This document shows positions 18,792 through 26,267 of a stretch of 64,000 bases of DNA, in pieces. The DNA comes from G963678445 sp963678445. Lineage in GTDB: Bacteria; Hydrogenedentota; Hydrogenedentia; Hydrogenedentales; G963678445. The position numbers and the translations under genes were made by a program. The stretch's first letter is position 1; every line of letters begins with the position of its first letter. The notes beneath the pieces were generated by a model. That model was not told the DNA's origin. It made no database searches and saw only the letters and a list, made by a program, of their open reading frames with translations. The DNA lies in assembly GCA_963678445.1 (NCBI GenBank), contig OY782877.1:682001-746000 (forward strand). Reading direction: 5' to 3'.

Positions 18792-19208
18792 ATGCAAAAA
18801 AAGAAGCAAACATATGAGGACGTAGCGAAACTATTCATCAAAACATTTGTGCAAAAAACCTATCAAGAGAGGTATCTTTTTCTGCTGTCAAAAGGAGGAG
18901 ACAGATGGGAAAAGGGAGTGGATGAGCTTAGAAAGCAAAGTAAATATAAAAGTAACTTTATAAGAAGCCTGCCTCAAAATCTTTCTAATGAAGATATCGA
19001 ATTGATGCTACGTAAATATGGGGCGGGTGAGAAAGCTTTCGTGATTTCTGAAATCGAAGAAGCAGATGGCGATTATGTCGACATTCTATACGCTATTGAG
19101 CGTCTTGCATACAGCTGGGGCGGAATCATCTCGTGTATACCAGGCAAACTTGCTTTCGTTATAAACGAATATAATTGTGATAGATTCATCCTTAAAAAGG
19201 AAGGCTAA
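18792..19208 (+). CDS. Hypothetical protein, about 138 residues
   Basis: The product is not recognised. It is a soluble, charged protein without signal or membrane segments (KLFIKTFVQKTYQERY, LMLRKYGAGEKAFV, IEEADGDYVDILYAI). Base composition is AT-richer than in the neighbours, which hints at an accessory origin. The ATG at 18792 or a TTG at 18777 could start it; neither has a clear ribosome site. The TAA stop is the left end of a family A repeat. Confidence 0.55.
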   Translation: MQKKKQTYEDVAKLFIKTFVQKTYQERYLFLLSKGGDRWEKGVDELRKQSKYKSNFIRSLPQNLSNEDIELMLRKYGAGEKAFVISEIEEADGDYVDILYAIERLAYSWGGIISCIPGKLAFVINEYNCDRFILKKEG

Positions 19209-19277
19209 AGCGGTTTAAGATCCACACGCAGGGAGTATGGTCCTTACCGTGTGAGCATAACAAAATTTTGGATTTTG
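19206..19277 (+). repeat. Family A repeat fused to the stop codon
   Basis: It starts TAAAGCGGTTTAAGATCC and contains TATGGTCCTTACCGTG, then AACAAAATTTTGG. The left arm is partly degraded. Confidence 0.7.
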
Positions 19278-19289
19278 GAGTAAGGCAGG

Positions 19290-19682
19290 ATGTGCTGGTT
19301 TTTCTGTATGGTTCATGTGTTCGTGATATATGCATCACTATGTTTAATTCAGTTTCATCCAGCCGTTAGGGCGCAGTCCAACAGGCGTTTCATAAAGCTT
19401 TTCTTCTTTCTCCTGGTTCCCCCGTACTTCTGGGTCTATTCGTCCTACTTTTTTTTGAAACGCTATTTTTCCCCTCCAGCGTCGCTGATTCTTTCGGTGA
19501 TATCGCTATTTCTTCCATTTCAGTTCATTGACCTATACATGGGTGCTGCTGCAGTGTCGGAAAATCTATTCCTGCGAATAAACTGTTGGCTCGCCGTAGG
19601 TGGATTACTGGTGTTGGGCCCCCTTTCCTGGTTGATTGCACAACTGACTGTTGAGCACAACAACAAGGCTGGCGAGTGCTAA
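19290..19682 (+). CDS. Hypothetical small membrane protein, 130 residues
   Basis: The product is not recognised. It has three to four hydrophobic helices (about 1-20, 34-52, 61-80, 95-116) and a short polar C-terminus. AAGGCAGG precedes the ATG closely. It lies in the AT-rich patch with other unrecognised small ORFs and overlaps the convergent gene at 19679 by 4 bp. Confidence 0.5.
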   Translation: MCWFFCMVHVFVIYASLCLIQFHPAVRAQSNRRFIKLFFFLLVPPYFWVYSSYFFLKRYFSPPASLILSVISLFLPFQFIDLYMGAAAVSENLFLRINCWLAVGGLLVLGPLSWLIAQLTVEHNNKAGEC

Positions 19683-20095
19683 TCCAAAATGCCTGGAATT
19701 TTCTGTTTCGCGATTTCGCTTTTTAATTGTTCTTCTGTATCAAACGGCCAGGGGTTATTTCGCTTCAATGTGTTTACAACTTGAGTCCAGGTCCAATGAA
19801 TCGTGGAAGATACGGTTTCCCCTCTATGGAAAACCCAGTTACTGCCTGCAAAAACGCTACAGCGAAACAGGAGCGCGGAAAGCTCATGTTGTTCGTTTTT
19901 TGACAAGTCGCTCCATCTGTAAACACGAAATATGTTTTCCAGATCGAATTGCAGTCTGTTTATTACCGCAACTAGAGTCCTGTCGTTATGGGGAAGGCAT
20001 TCCTCAAGACGCGTAATGAACGCATCATTTGTTAGTAGGTTGCTTCTAAAATCACAGAGCGCTTTTTTGAACTCTTGTCTGGCACTTATATCCAT
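19679..20095 (-). CDS. Hypothetical protein, 138 residues
   Basis: The product is not recognised. It is helical, soluble and Trp-rich towards the C-terminus (NWVFHRGE, TIHWTWTQVVNTLKRN). The open frame extends to 20179, but that extension runs through a family C palindrome, so the ATG at 20095 with GGAATCAG just upstream is preferred. No domain or partner can be named. Confidence 0.5.
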   Translation of the reverse strand: MDISARQEFKKALCDFRSNLLTNDAFITRLEECLPHNDRTLVAVINRLQFDLENIFRVYRWSDLSKNEQHELSALLFRCSVFAGSNWVFHRGETVSSTIHWTWTQVVNTLKRNNPWPFDTEEQLKSEIAKQKIPGILD

Positions 20096-20142
20096 CTGAT
20101 TCCATAAAACCAACCAAAGCCGAAGCCGAAGGCCCGTTTCCC

Positions 20143-20287
20143 CTGTTCGCACGACCTCCGTGGGAACGAGGGAAAACATGACGTTAGTGACTTAAATCTG
20201 AACACTTTTCATTAAAAATAAACATTTTGCTGTGGTCACGCAGGGACAGGCCCCTATCTCTTGCCTGTGCCGTTGAACCACGTTAGC
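20143..20287. repeat. Family C palindrome and minus-oriented family A copy
   Basis: Family C occupies about 20143-20172. Family A (20216-20287, minus) ends a few bases from the stop codon of the nucleotidyltransferase-like gene. Confidence 0.75.
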
Positions 20288-20290
20288 TGC

Positions 20291-20887
20291 TTATGGCACC
20301 CAGGTTATGATGCCATCGTCCTGGTTTTGTTCTTTCCATTGCCAAAAATCTTCAACCTCACGAATCCCGTCCCTTATTACAGCCTGGTATACCTGGATAG
20401 ACGGCACTTTCTTATCGAGCGGAATCGCGTCTTTTATCCTGAGAATGGCTTCCCGAGTCTCCTGCGTTAAAACCGCTGAAATCCGTTCCGCTACATTTTC
20501 AAAGTAACCCACATAAGGGGAATCATTTAAAATGTGGATCATATCGATTTGCCACATATTGTTATTCTGATCCTCATAAAAAGCCTGCCAGGAAATACAT
20601 CTATCCTCAGCCTCGATTAAATTCGCGTATCCAATCGTTTTTATACGCTCATTTTCCGCTAATTTTGACATTGCTAAAAAGCTGTCGGATAGCTTGAACG
20701 GATTTGTATAAATATGGAAATCAACATCGCGGTTATTGATCAGCAAACCTGTCTTTAAGGAACCTACCAGATTAATCGTTGCGCCAATGGAAGACCAATG
20801 GCTGATCACATCGGATTCTTCGATTACGGCCCTGGCTTCTTTCTGTCTTTCCTCTGCCTTTTCTAAAAGTTCTTTCATGCTTTCCAT
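20291..20887 (-). CDS. Nucleotidyltransferase-fold protein
   Basis: The 198-residue product has an NTase-type signature: LVGSLKTGLL followed by RDVDFHIY, the GS...D-x-D metal-binding pattern of the polymerase-beta-like superfamily. An acidic residue in QIDMIHIL could be the third carboxylate. Members transfer nucleotides to antibiotics, proteins or RNA, and several act as toxins or antitoxins; no MNT/HEPN partner is seen next to it. GAGG lies 8 bases upstream of the ATG. Confidence 0.6.
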   Translation of the reverse strand: MESMKELLEKAEERQKEARAVIEESDVISHWSSIGATINLVGSLKTGLLINNRDVDFHIYTNPFKLSDSFLAMSKLAENERIKTIGYANLIEAEDRCISWQAFYEDQNNNMWQIDMIHILNDSPYVGYFENVAERISAVLTQETREAILRIKDAIPLDKKVPSIQVYQAVIRDGIREVEDFWQWKEQNQDDGIITWVP

Positions 20888-20946
20888 TTCAATGCCTCAC
20901 TACTTAGTGACTACCCGTTCTATAATGTTTGTTGATTAAACGCGCG

Positions 20947-21483
20947 TTATTTCAAAACTTCGATGTTTACGTTGTGGTTGGTGTAGATGCAGATATCGGC
21001 GGCAACGTCGAGTGCTTCGCGCACGATGGCTTCGGCGTCGAGGTCGGTATGCTTCATCAGCGAGCGTGCAGAAGCGAGGGCGTAGGGGCTGCCAGAACCG
21101 ATGGCGAGAATGCCGTCTTCGGGTTCAATAATCTCCCCTGTGCCCGCGATCAGGAGTGAGGTTTCGGTGTCACATACCGCCAGCATGGCGTTGAGCTGAC
21201 GCAGATACTTGTCGGTACGCCATTCTTTGCCCAATTCCACGGCAGCGCGCAGCAAGCTTTGGTTGTACTCTTTGAGTTTCGCCTCAAAACGTTCGAAGAG
21301 GGTGAATGCGTCTGAAACGGCCCCTGCAAATCCTGCCAACACCGCGCCATCGGCCAAACGCCGCACCTTCGTTGCATTGCCCTTCATCACTGTGTTGCCC
21401 AGCGTTACCTGACCATCTGCACCCAGTGCTACCACGCCGTCTTTCCGCACCGAAAGTACGGTTGTACCCCGAAATTCCTGCAT
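20947..21483 (-). CDS. hslV: HslV, peptidase subunit of the HslUV protease
   Basis: HslV forms the double hexameric proteolytic core that works with the HslU ATPase. The 178-residue product starts MQEFRG followed by TTVLSVRKDG, so processing would expose the catalytic N-terminal Thr (residue 7). Other family stretches are GADGQVTLG, GFAGAVSDAFTLFERFE and AIGSGSPYALAAA-like AIGSGSPYALASA. The ATG at 21483 has GGAAGG 8 bases upstream and gives the usual short propeptide; an upstream in-frame start would add seven residues. HslU, normally adjacent, is not in this window. Confidence 0.95.
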   Translation of the reverse strand: MQEFRGTTVLSVRKDGVVALGADGQVTLGNTVMKGNATKVRRLADGAVLAGFAGAVSDAFTLFERFEAKLKEYNQSLLRAAVELGKEWRTDKYLRQLNAMLAVCDTETSLLIAGTGEIIEPEDGILAIGSGSPYALASARSLMKHTDLDAEAIVREALDVAADICIYTNHNVNIEVLK

Positions 21484-21778
21484 CGTCGTTTTCCTTCCGT
21501 TCAAGCACCCACCCGGGCCTTCTGTTTAAAAGCAAGGTATAGCATAGGCAATCGGGCAAGAAAAAGCCAATTGAACGGATTTAATCTGGAAGGTGTGAAG
21601 GAAAGGGAAGGGGTAACGTAAAAAACAAAATCCTGAATTGCGATTTTTTTCGTATAAAATGCCTGAAACACCGCCTTGCGTTCAAAACGCTATGTTGGAA
21701 GCGGTTCTGAGAGGGGCGATCTTCGGAGGCAAGGCTGGTGTGCAGCACTTGGGACTATGCTACGGGATACGGCTTCGC

Positions 21779-22153
21779 TTAGGCGGGTTGAAGTAATTCG
21801 GCGACAGCCGTTATCAACTCATCGCGACGCACAGGCTTAGAAAAACTGCGCATAGCGCCAAAAATACGCGCATGCCGCAAGCACATGTCCGCATCGAGGG
21901 TACGTGCGCCACCGGAGATGGCAATAATCTTCACATCAGGGTTGTCTCGCCACAATTCCATGATGGTCTCCAAGCCATCCTTTTCCGGCATGAGGATATC
22001 AGTAATGACGATATCGGCAGGTTTTTCCTTATATTGCCGGATACCTTCGTTGCCATCACCGGCTTCATCTACTTCATAGCCTTCCTCTTCCAGAATAATG
22101 CGAAACCAGTCTCGGATTTGGCGATTGTCGTCTATTAACAATACTCGTGCCAT
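21779..22153 (-). CDS. Single-domain response regulator (receiver)
   Basis: The 124-residue CheY-like receiver has the acidic pair Asp8-Asp9, the phosphorylation site Asp52 (ITDILMPEKDG), a Ser in AISGG and the conserved Lys in SFSKPV. There is no output domain, so it would act on partner proteins or in a phosphorelay; an Hpt protein is encoded at 38 kb. The ATG at 22153 has AGGAGAGG upstream. No kinase gene is adjacent. Confidence 0.9.
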   Translation of the reverse strand: MARVLLIDDNRQIRDWFRIILEEEGYEVDEAGDGNEGIRQYKEKPADIVITDILMPEKDGLETIMELWRDNPDVKIIAISGGARTLDADMCLRHARIFGAMRSFSKPVRRDELITAVAELLQPA

Positions 22154-22408
22154 AGTCCTCTCCTCTATTTTTGCTGCAACAGCTTCCTTTCCGATTTTTG
22201 CGTATGCACTGGCCCCAAACCGTTCCCCAGTGCCATCAACCAAGCACCGCCTAGGTGTTCCAATTGAAAGCGTACCACATTTTTAGGGAAGATGCCAGTG
22301 TTTTTCCGGTTTTTTTTGCCTAGATTTCCGTATAAAAAGGGAATTCCAAAAGAAATGTCTATATTATAGCAATTTTATTAAATTCAACAACAATTAAACC
22401 AAGGGAAA

Positions 22409-22440
22409 TTGCCCTATCAGGCTATGAATCCTGTTATGAT
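22409..22440 (+). promoter_or_regulatory. Possible sigma-70 promoter of the lipoprotein gene
   Basis: TTGCCC at 22409-22414 and TGTTAT at 22432-22437 are 17 bp apart, about 35 bp before the start codon. Confidence 0.35.
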
Positions 22441-22471
22441 ATGAACAAGTCAATGTAGTAGGATGTTTGGC

Positions 22472-23581
22472 ATGCGGTATATACAGATTATTTCTCTTCT
22501 TGGGCTGTTGGGGTGTATATTGACCGGCTGCCCAGCCAAAATAGCGGATAACGTCTTATTTTTAGAAGACTTAGACACCCCGGCAGCACTCGATCGTGCC
22601 GGTGGACGCCTCGTCTTTACACAGGGTGAAAAAGCAATTCCGCTTTCCCCGGGCACCATTGTTGCCGGTCGACAATCGGGAGGCGTGTTGCATCGGGTCA
22701 CCGCGGTGCAGCAAGCGGACGGACAACGGGTTGCTCTGCTGGAACCTGCGTCGCTAGCCGATGCGGTAGCATCGGGGTCCTTTATGAAGGATATTGAGTT
22801 TACAACCGAGGATTTTCTGGGCGCAGGCCTGTTGCCGGAAGGGGAAAGCATTTCGCTGTTCTCTTTGCCGGAAAAGGAACTGTTCCGGACGCATGGCGCG
22901 GTGGTCTCCCTGGCGGGCGGGCAAGTATCGTGTACCCCCCGGATCTATCTGGGCGCATTCTATGAAGACCATGTACTGACGAATTTCACGCTGGAACTGA
23001 GCGGGGATTTCCTGGCATCGCTGGATTTCACCATTGCCGTGGATGAGGAAGCGCCGCTGCTTTTCGAACGGGATTTGCTGCCGCCCATCACCCATGCCTT
23101 TGAAACCCATATCGGCCGGGTGCCCGTAGTAGGCGTGGTGCAACTGCGCTTCCCAATTGGGGTGGCAGCCTATTATCTGGGAGAGGCCAGCATTACAACC
23201 GGGGTGGATATCTCAACAACATTGTCCTTGTCTGCCCAATATGACAGGGGATTCTGGGACCAGACGTCTGGATTCTCCCCACTGCGTTTTGAGTCGCACA
23301 CGCCGGTATGGCAAACGGAGGTGGGAACGCGCCTCCAATATTATGTAAAGACCCTTGCCGAGGTGCGCTTGTACGAAAGCGCTACGCTTTCCGCTTGTGC
23401 GATGGCGTATGTGAACACGGATATACACATCGCCCCACCACCGGAAACGTTGACAATAACGGGCGGCGTTAATACATTTACCGCGTTTTCGCTACGGGTG
23501 CTGGATTGGAACATAGTCGATAACGTGCAGGAACACTATGGACAGCAACGCGAACTGCACTACTGGTCCAGCGCGGAATAG
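22472..23581 (+). CDS. Hypothetical lipoprotein, 369 residues
   Basis: The protein has a lipoprotein signal peptide with lipobox LTGC near residue 20. The rest is beta-rich and not recognised; from about residue 130 there are alternating hydrophobic strands (YLGAFYEDHVLTNFTLEL, GVDISTTLSLSAQYD). It may sit at the inner face of the outer membrane or at the cell surface. The ATG at 22472 is favoured because AGGA lies 8 bases upstream, whereas the ATG at 22463 is too close to it. A weak promoter (TTGCCC, 17 bp, TGTTAT) lies at 22409-22437. Confidence 0.75.
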   Translation: MRYIQIISLLGLLGCILTGCPAKIADNVLFLEDLDTPAALDRAGGRLVFTQGEKAIPLSPGTIVAGRQSGGVLHRVTAVQQADGQRVALLEPASLADAVASGSFMKDIEFTTEDFLGAGLLPEGESISLFSLPEKELFRTHGAVVSLAGGQVSCTPRIYLGAFYEDHVLTNFTLELSGDFLASLDFTIAVDEEAPLLFERDLLPPITHAFETHIGRVPVVGVVQLRFPIGVAAYYLGEASITTGVDISTTLSLSAQYDRGFWDQTSGFSPLRFESHTPVWQTEVGTRLQYYVKTLAEVRLYESATLSACAMAYVNTDIHIAPPPETLTITGGVNTFTAFSLRVLDWNIVDNVQEHYGQQRELHYWSSAE

Positions 23582-23643
23582 AAAGACGCCGCAAAAACGT
23601 TGTCGACTATTGGATACGGTGGAAAATTTTTCTACCTATACAC

Positions 23644-23649
23644 TATAAT
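23644..23649 (+). promoter_or_regulatory. Possible -10 box of the phosphoesterase-SDR unit
   Basis: A perfect TATAAT lies 57 bp before the ATG at 23706; the -35 region is not convincing. Confidence 0.35.
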
Positions 23650-23705
23650 ATTGCGGCAATAACCTCGTGTTGCCAACGCCCTAAAATCGAACGGAAGGAT
23701 ATCAA

Positions 23706-24959
23706 ATGCTGAAAAAACGGATTCTAATCCCTCTTATCATCGTCGTGGTGCTGCTCATCGGCTCCTCCCTTGTTCTAAGCGGCTGCCTTGCAAAGCGAGA
23801 GCACCTCTACCTGACCTGGCAAGGCGACATGGCCACGACCATGACGGTGACCTATCAAACCCGCAATCCGCTGGCAGAACCTACGGTCTATTACGACACA
23901 GAACCGCATAAAAGCGTCTGTTCAGAATATGCCTACCATACTACAGGCAAAACATGGCGTATCCCCGGCCTGGAAAAACGCTATATGCACGCTGTCGAGC
24001 TCACCAATCTACAGCCCGGCACCACCTACTACTTTGTCGCTGGCGACAGTTCCGGTGAAAAAAGCGCCTGCATACGCACCGAACGGAAATTCCGCACCTT
24101 ACCCCAAGGCGACGACCCCGTCCGTTTTGTGACAGGCGGCGATGTAGGCATACTGCCCCGGGCGGCCAAACTCATGAAACATGCCGGTAAACAGGACCCC
24201 ATGTTCGTACTGATCGGTGGCGATTTGGCCTACGCCAATGGCGAACTATCCAACAGCTTCATCTGGGATGTGTGGCTCTACTATTGGGAAAAATACATGG
24301 TAACGCCCGAAGGACACATGGTCCCCATGGTGCTGGCGATTGGAAACCATGAAACGAATGGGCAAACGGGCACACAGGAACAAAGAGCCCCCTTCTACTT
24401 CGGCTATTTCCCCCAAGGCAACAGCACACGCTTCTCACGCATGCTGGGCAACCATACTGCCCTGTTCGTACTGGATTCAGGCCACATCCTCTCCCACATC
24501 GAGCAAAAAGACTGGTTACGCCAACAATTCGAACAGACGCAGGGCTACACAAACACCATAGCGGTATACCATGTACCGTTATACCCCGCACATCGCGACT
24601 TCGACTACGGCCTGTCGAGCGAGGGACGCACGCACTGGATGCCCATGTTCGACGAATACAAACTGGACCTGGCCTTGGAAAACCATGACCATGTGTTCAA
24701 ACGTTCCAAAATTCTACGCAACAACCAAATCTCTTCTGAAGGCACCATCTACCTTGGTGATGGATGCATGGGCGTGCCGCCACGCGATGCCGACAACAGC
24801 GATGCATGGTATCTCGAAAAAGTGTCGGGAACTGCACACTTTTGGGTCGTCACAGCCGACAACAGCGGCATGGGCTGCCAGGCGGTTAATGTCGACGGCG
24901 AAATCTTCGATCAATGCCGTATTGACGCCACCCCCACCCAAAGCGAAGTAATCCAATGA
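23706..24959 (+). CDS. Purple-acid-phosphatase-like lipoprotein
   Basis: The 417-residue product has a lipoprotein signal (LVLSGC), an N-terminal fibronectin-III-like domain (about residues 32-125, ending in GTTYYFVAGD) and a calcineurin-like phosphoesterase domain. Metal-binding motifs in order are GGDVG, GGDLAYANG, GNHET, YHVPLY and ENHDHVF. The last replaces the usual GHxH Gly with Asn but keeps both His. Such enzymes hydrolyse phosphomonoesters or diesters outside the cytoplasm. Its stop codon overlaps the start of the SDR gene (ATGA), so the two are translationally coupled. Confidence 0.87.
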   Translation: MLKKRILIPLIIVVVLLIGSSLVLSGCLAKREHLYLTWQGDMATTMTVTYQTRNPLAEPTVYYDTEPHKSVCSEYAYHTTGKTWRIPGLEKRYMHAVELTNLQPGTTYYFVAGDSSGEKSACIRTERKFRTLPQGDDPVRFVTGGDVGILPRAAKLMKHAGKQDPMFVLIGGDLAYANGELSNSFIWDVWLYYWEKYMVTPEGHMVPMVLAIGNHETNGQTGTQEQRAPFYFGYFPQGNSTRFSRMLGNHTALFVLDSGHILSHIEQKDWLRQQFEQTQGYTNTIAVYHVPLYPAHRDFDYGLSSEGRTHWMPMFDEYKLDLALENHDHVFKRSKILRNNQISSEGTIYLGDGCMGVPPRDADNSDAWYLEKVSGTAHFWVVTADNSGMGCQAVNVDGEIFDQCRIDATPTQSEVIQ

Positions 24960-25786
24960 GTAAGGTAGCCTTCATCACCGGTGCATCACGCGGCATCGGC
25001 AAAGCCTGCGCGCTCAAACTGGCGCAGGAAGGTTGGGATATTGTAGTTGCCGCCAAATCGGTAACCGAAAAACCCAACCTGCCTGGCACGATCTACACCG
25101 CAGCAGAAGAAATTGCACAGGTCGGGACAGAAGTGCTTCCCGTACAGTGCGATGTGCGTGATCTGGATAGCATCCAGAAAGCGGCAGAGGCCACCTTGGA
25201 AAAATTCGGTCGCGTCGACGCGGTGATTAACAATGCCGGCGCACTTTGGTGGCGCACCATGGACGATACGCCCATGAAGCGCTTCGATTTGGTGATGGAC
25301 GTAAACGTACGCGGCGCCTTTGCGGTTACACAGGCCTTTTTGCCCACCATGAAAGCACAGCAATCCGGACATATCATCACCATGTCGCCCCCCGTTGAAC
25401 TCGACGTTATTCCCGGTCACATCGCCTACTGCGTCAGCAAATTCGGCATGACCATGATGGCGTTGGGGCTGGCAGAGGAAATGCGCGAATACAACATCAC
25501 CGCCACCGCCCTATGGCCCAAAACAGTGATTGAATCCTTCGCCACCATCAACTACGGCATGGGCGACCCCAGCCTCTGGCGCAAGCCCACCATCCTTGCC
25601 GATGCCGTATTTGAGATACTGCGCCACCCGGAGCAAAGCAACGGGCGCTCGCTTATCGACGAAAATTTTCTGCGCGAAATCGGCTACACCGATTTTTCAC
25701 CGTACCTATGCGTTGAAAACGGCACCCCACTGGAGCTTTCCAAACAAATCATGCGTGCGGCCGTATCCACCCTGCAGAAAAAATAG
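24956..25786 (+). CDS. Short-chain dehydrogenase/reductase
   Basis: The 276-residue protein is a classical SDR: cofactor motif TGASRGIGKA (residues 8-17), NNAG at about 97-100, and catalytic Tyr and Lys in AYCVSK. The Ser of the triad is probably in TMSPP. The sequence resembles the HSDL2-like group with an Asp- and Pro-rich C-terminal half, but the substrate is unknown. It overlaps the preceding phosphatase gene by 4 bp. Confidence 0.88.
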   Translation: MSKVAFITGASRGIGKACALKLAQEGWDIVVAAKSVTEKPNLPGTIYTAAEEIAQVGTEVLPVQCDVRDLDSIQKAAEATLEKFGRVDAVINNAGALWWRTMDDTPMKRFDLVMDVNVRGAFAVTQAFLPTMKAQQSGHIITMSPPVELDVIPGHIAYCVSKFGMTMMALGLAEEMREYNITATALWPKTVIESFATINYGMGDPSLWRKPTILADAVFEILRHPEQSNGRSLIDENFLREIGYTDFSPYLCVENGTPLELSKQIMRAAVSTLQKK

Positions 25787-25807
25787 CACCAGCACACTCA
25801 AAAAAAC

Positions 25808-25850
25808 TTGGGAGAAACCATTCCCCTCAAAAAGGAACGGTTTCTCCCAA
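25808..25850 (-). terminator. Hairpin between convergent genes, terminator on the minus strand
   Basis: TTGGGAGAAACC at 25808-25819 pairs perfectly with 25839-25850, with four further inner pairs. A run of A at 25801-25806 gives the T-tract on the minus strand. On the plus strand it also follows the SDR stop codon by about 20 bp. Confidence 0.65.
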
Positions 25851-25911
25851 AATACGTTAAAGAGGGCAGCGAACGCGCACCGGAATTATGATCCTTGCCG
25901 AAGCTATTCTC

Positions 25912-26262
25912 TCGTTCCCACAAAAACGCTCACAACAGATACTACGAAGCAAAGCTTCGGAGACAAGTGCGTGACGCTTCGTCACGAGAAAAAGGTCCTT
26001 GCCATCGCTGAACCAAGCCAGCCTTTTTCTATTCCTCGTTTTTCTTTACTTCTTTCTTTTCCCGGTAGCCAGCGCCAGCGGTCCAGCGACCGCAAGCTAT
26101 AATTATCGCCCTTACCGGAACTACTCCCCGTTTTTCTTTACTTCTTTCTTTTCCCGGTAGCCAGCGCCAGCGGTCCAGCGACCGCAAGCTATAATTATCG
26201 CCCTTACCGGCACTACTCTTCGTTTTTCTTTGCTTCTTTCTTTTTCCGTAAAAAGAAAGAAG
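25912..26262. repeat. Composite repeat block with a 92-bp tandem array
   Basis: The gap holds a half family C, a family D copy (25937-25986) and the right half of a family A copy (25991-26030). A tandem array with period 92 bp follows: units start at 26037, 26129 and, truncated, 26221. Each unit joins a family B arm to a family A left half (CCAGCGGTCCAGCGACCGC). The last unit keeps a complete family B palindrome. Confidence 0.85.
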
Positions 26263-26267
26263 ACCCC

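Noticed and set aside
26037..26262. CRISPR array
   Set aside because: Only two and a half units with a 92-bp period and no unique spacers; units are chimeras of dispersed repeats, and no cas genes are present.
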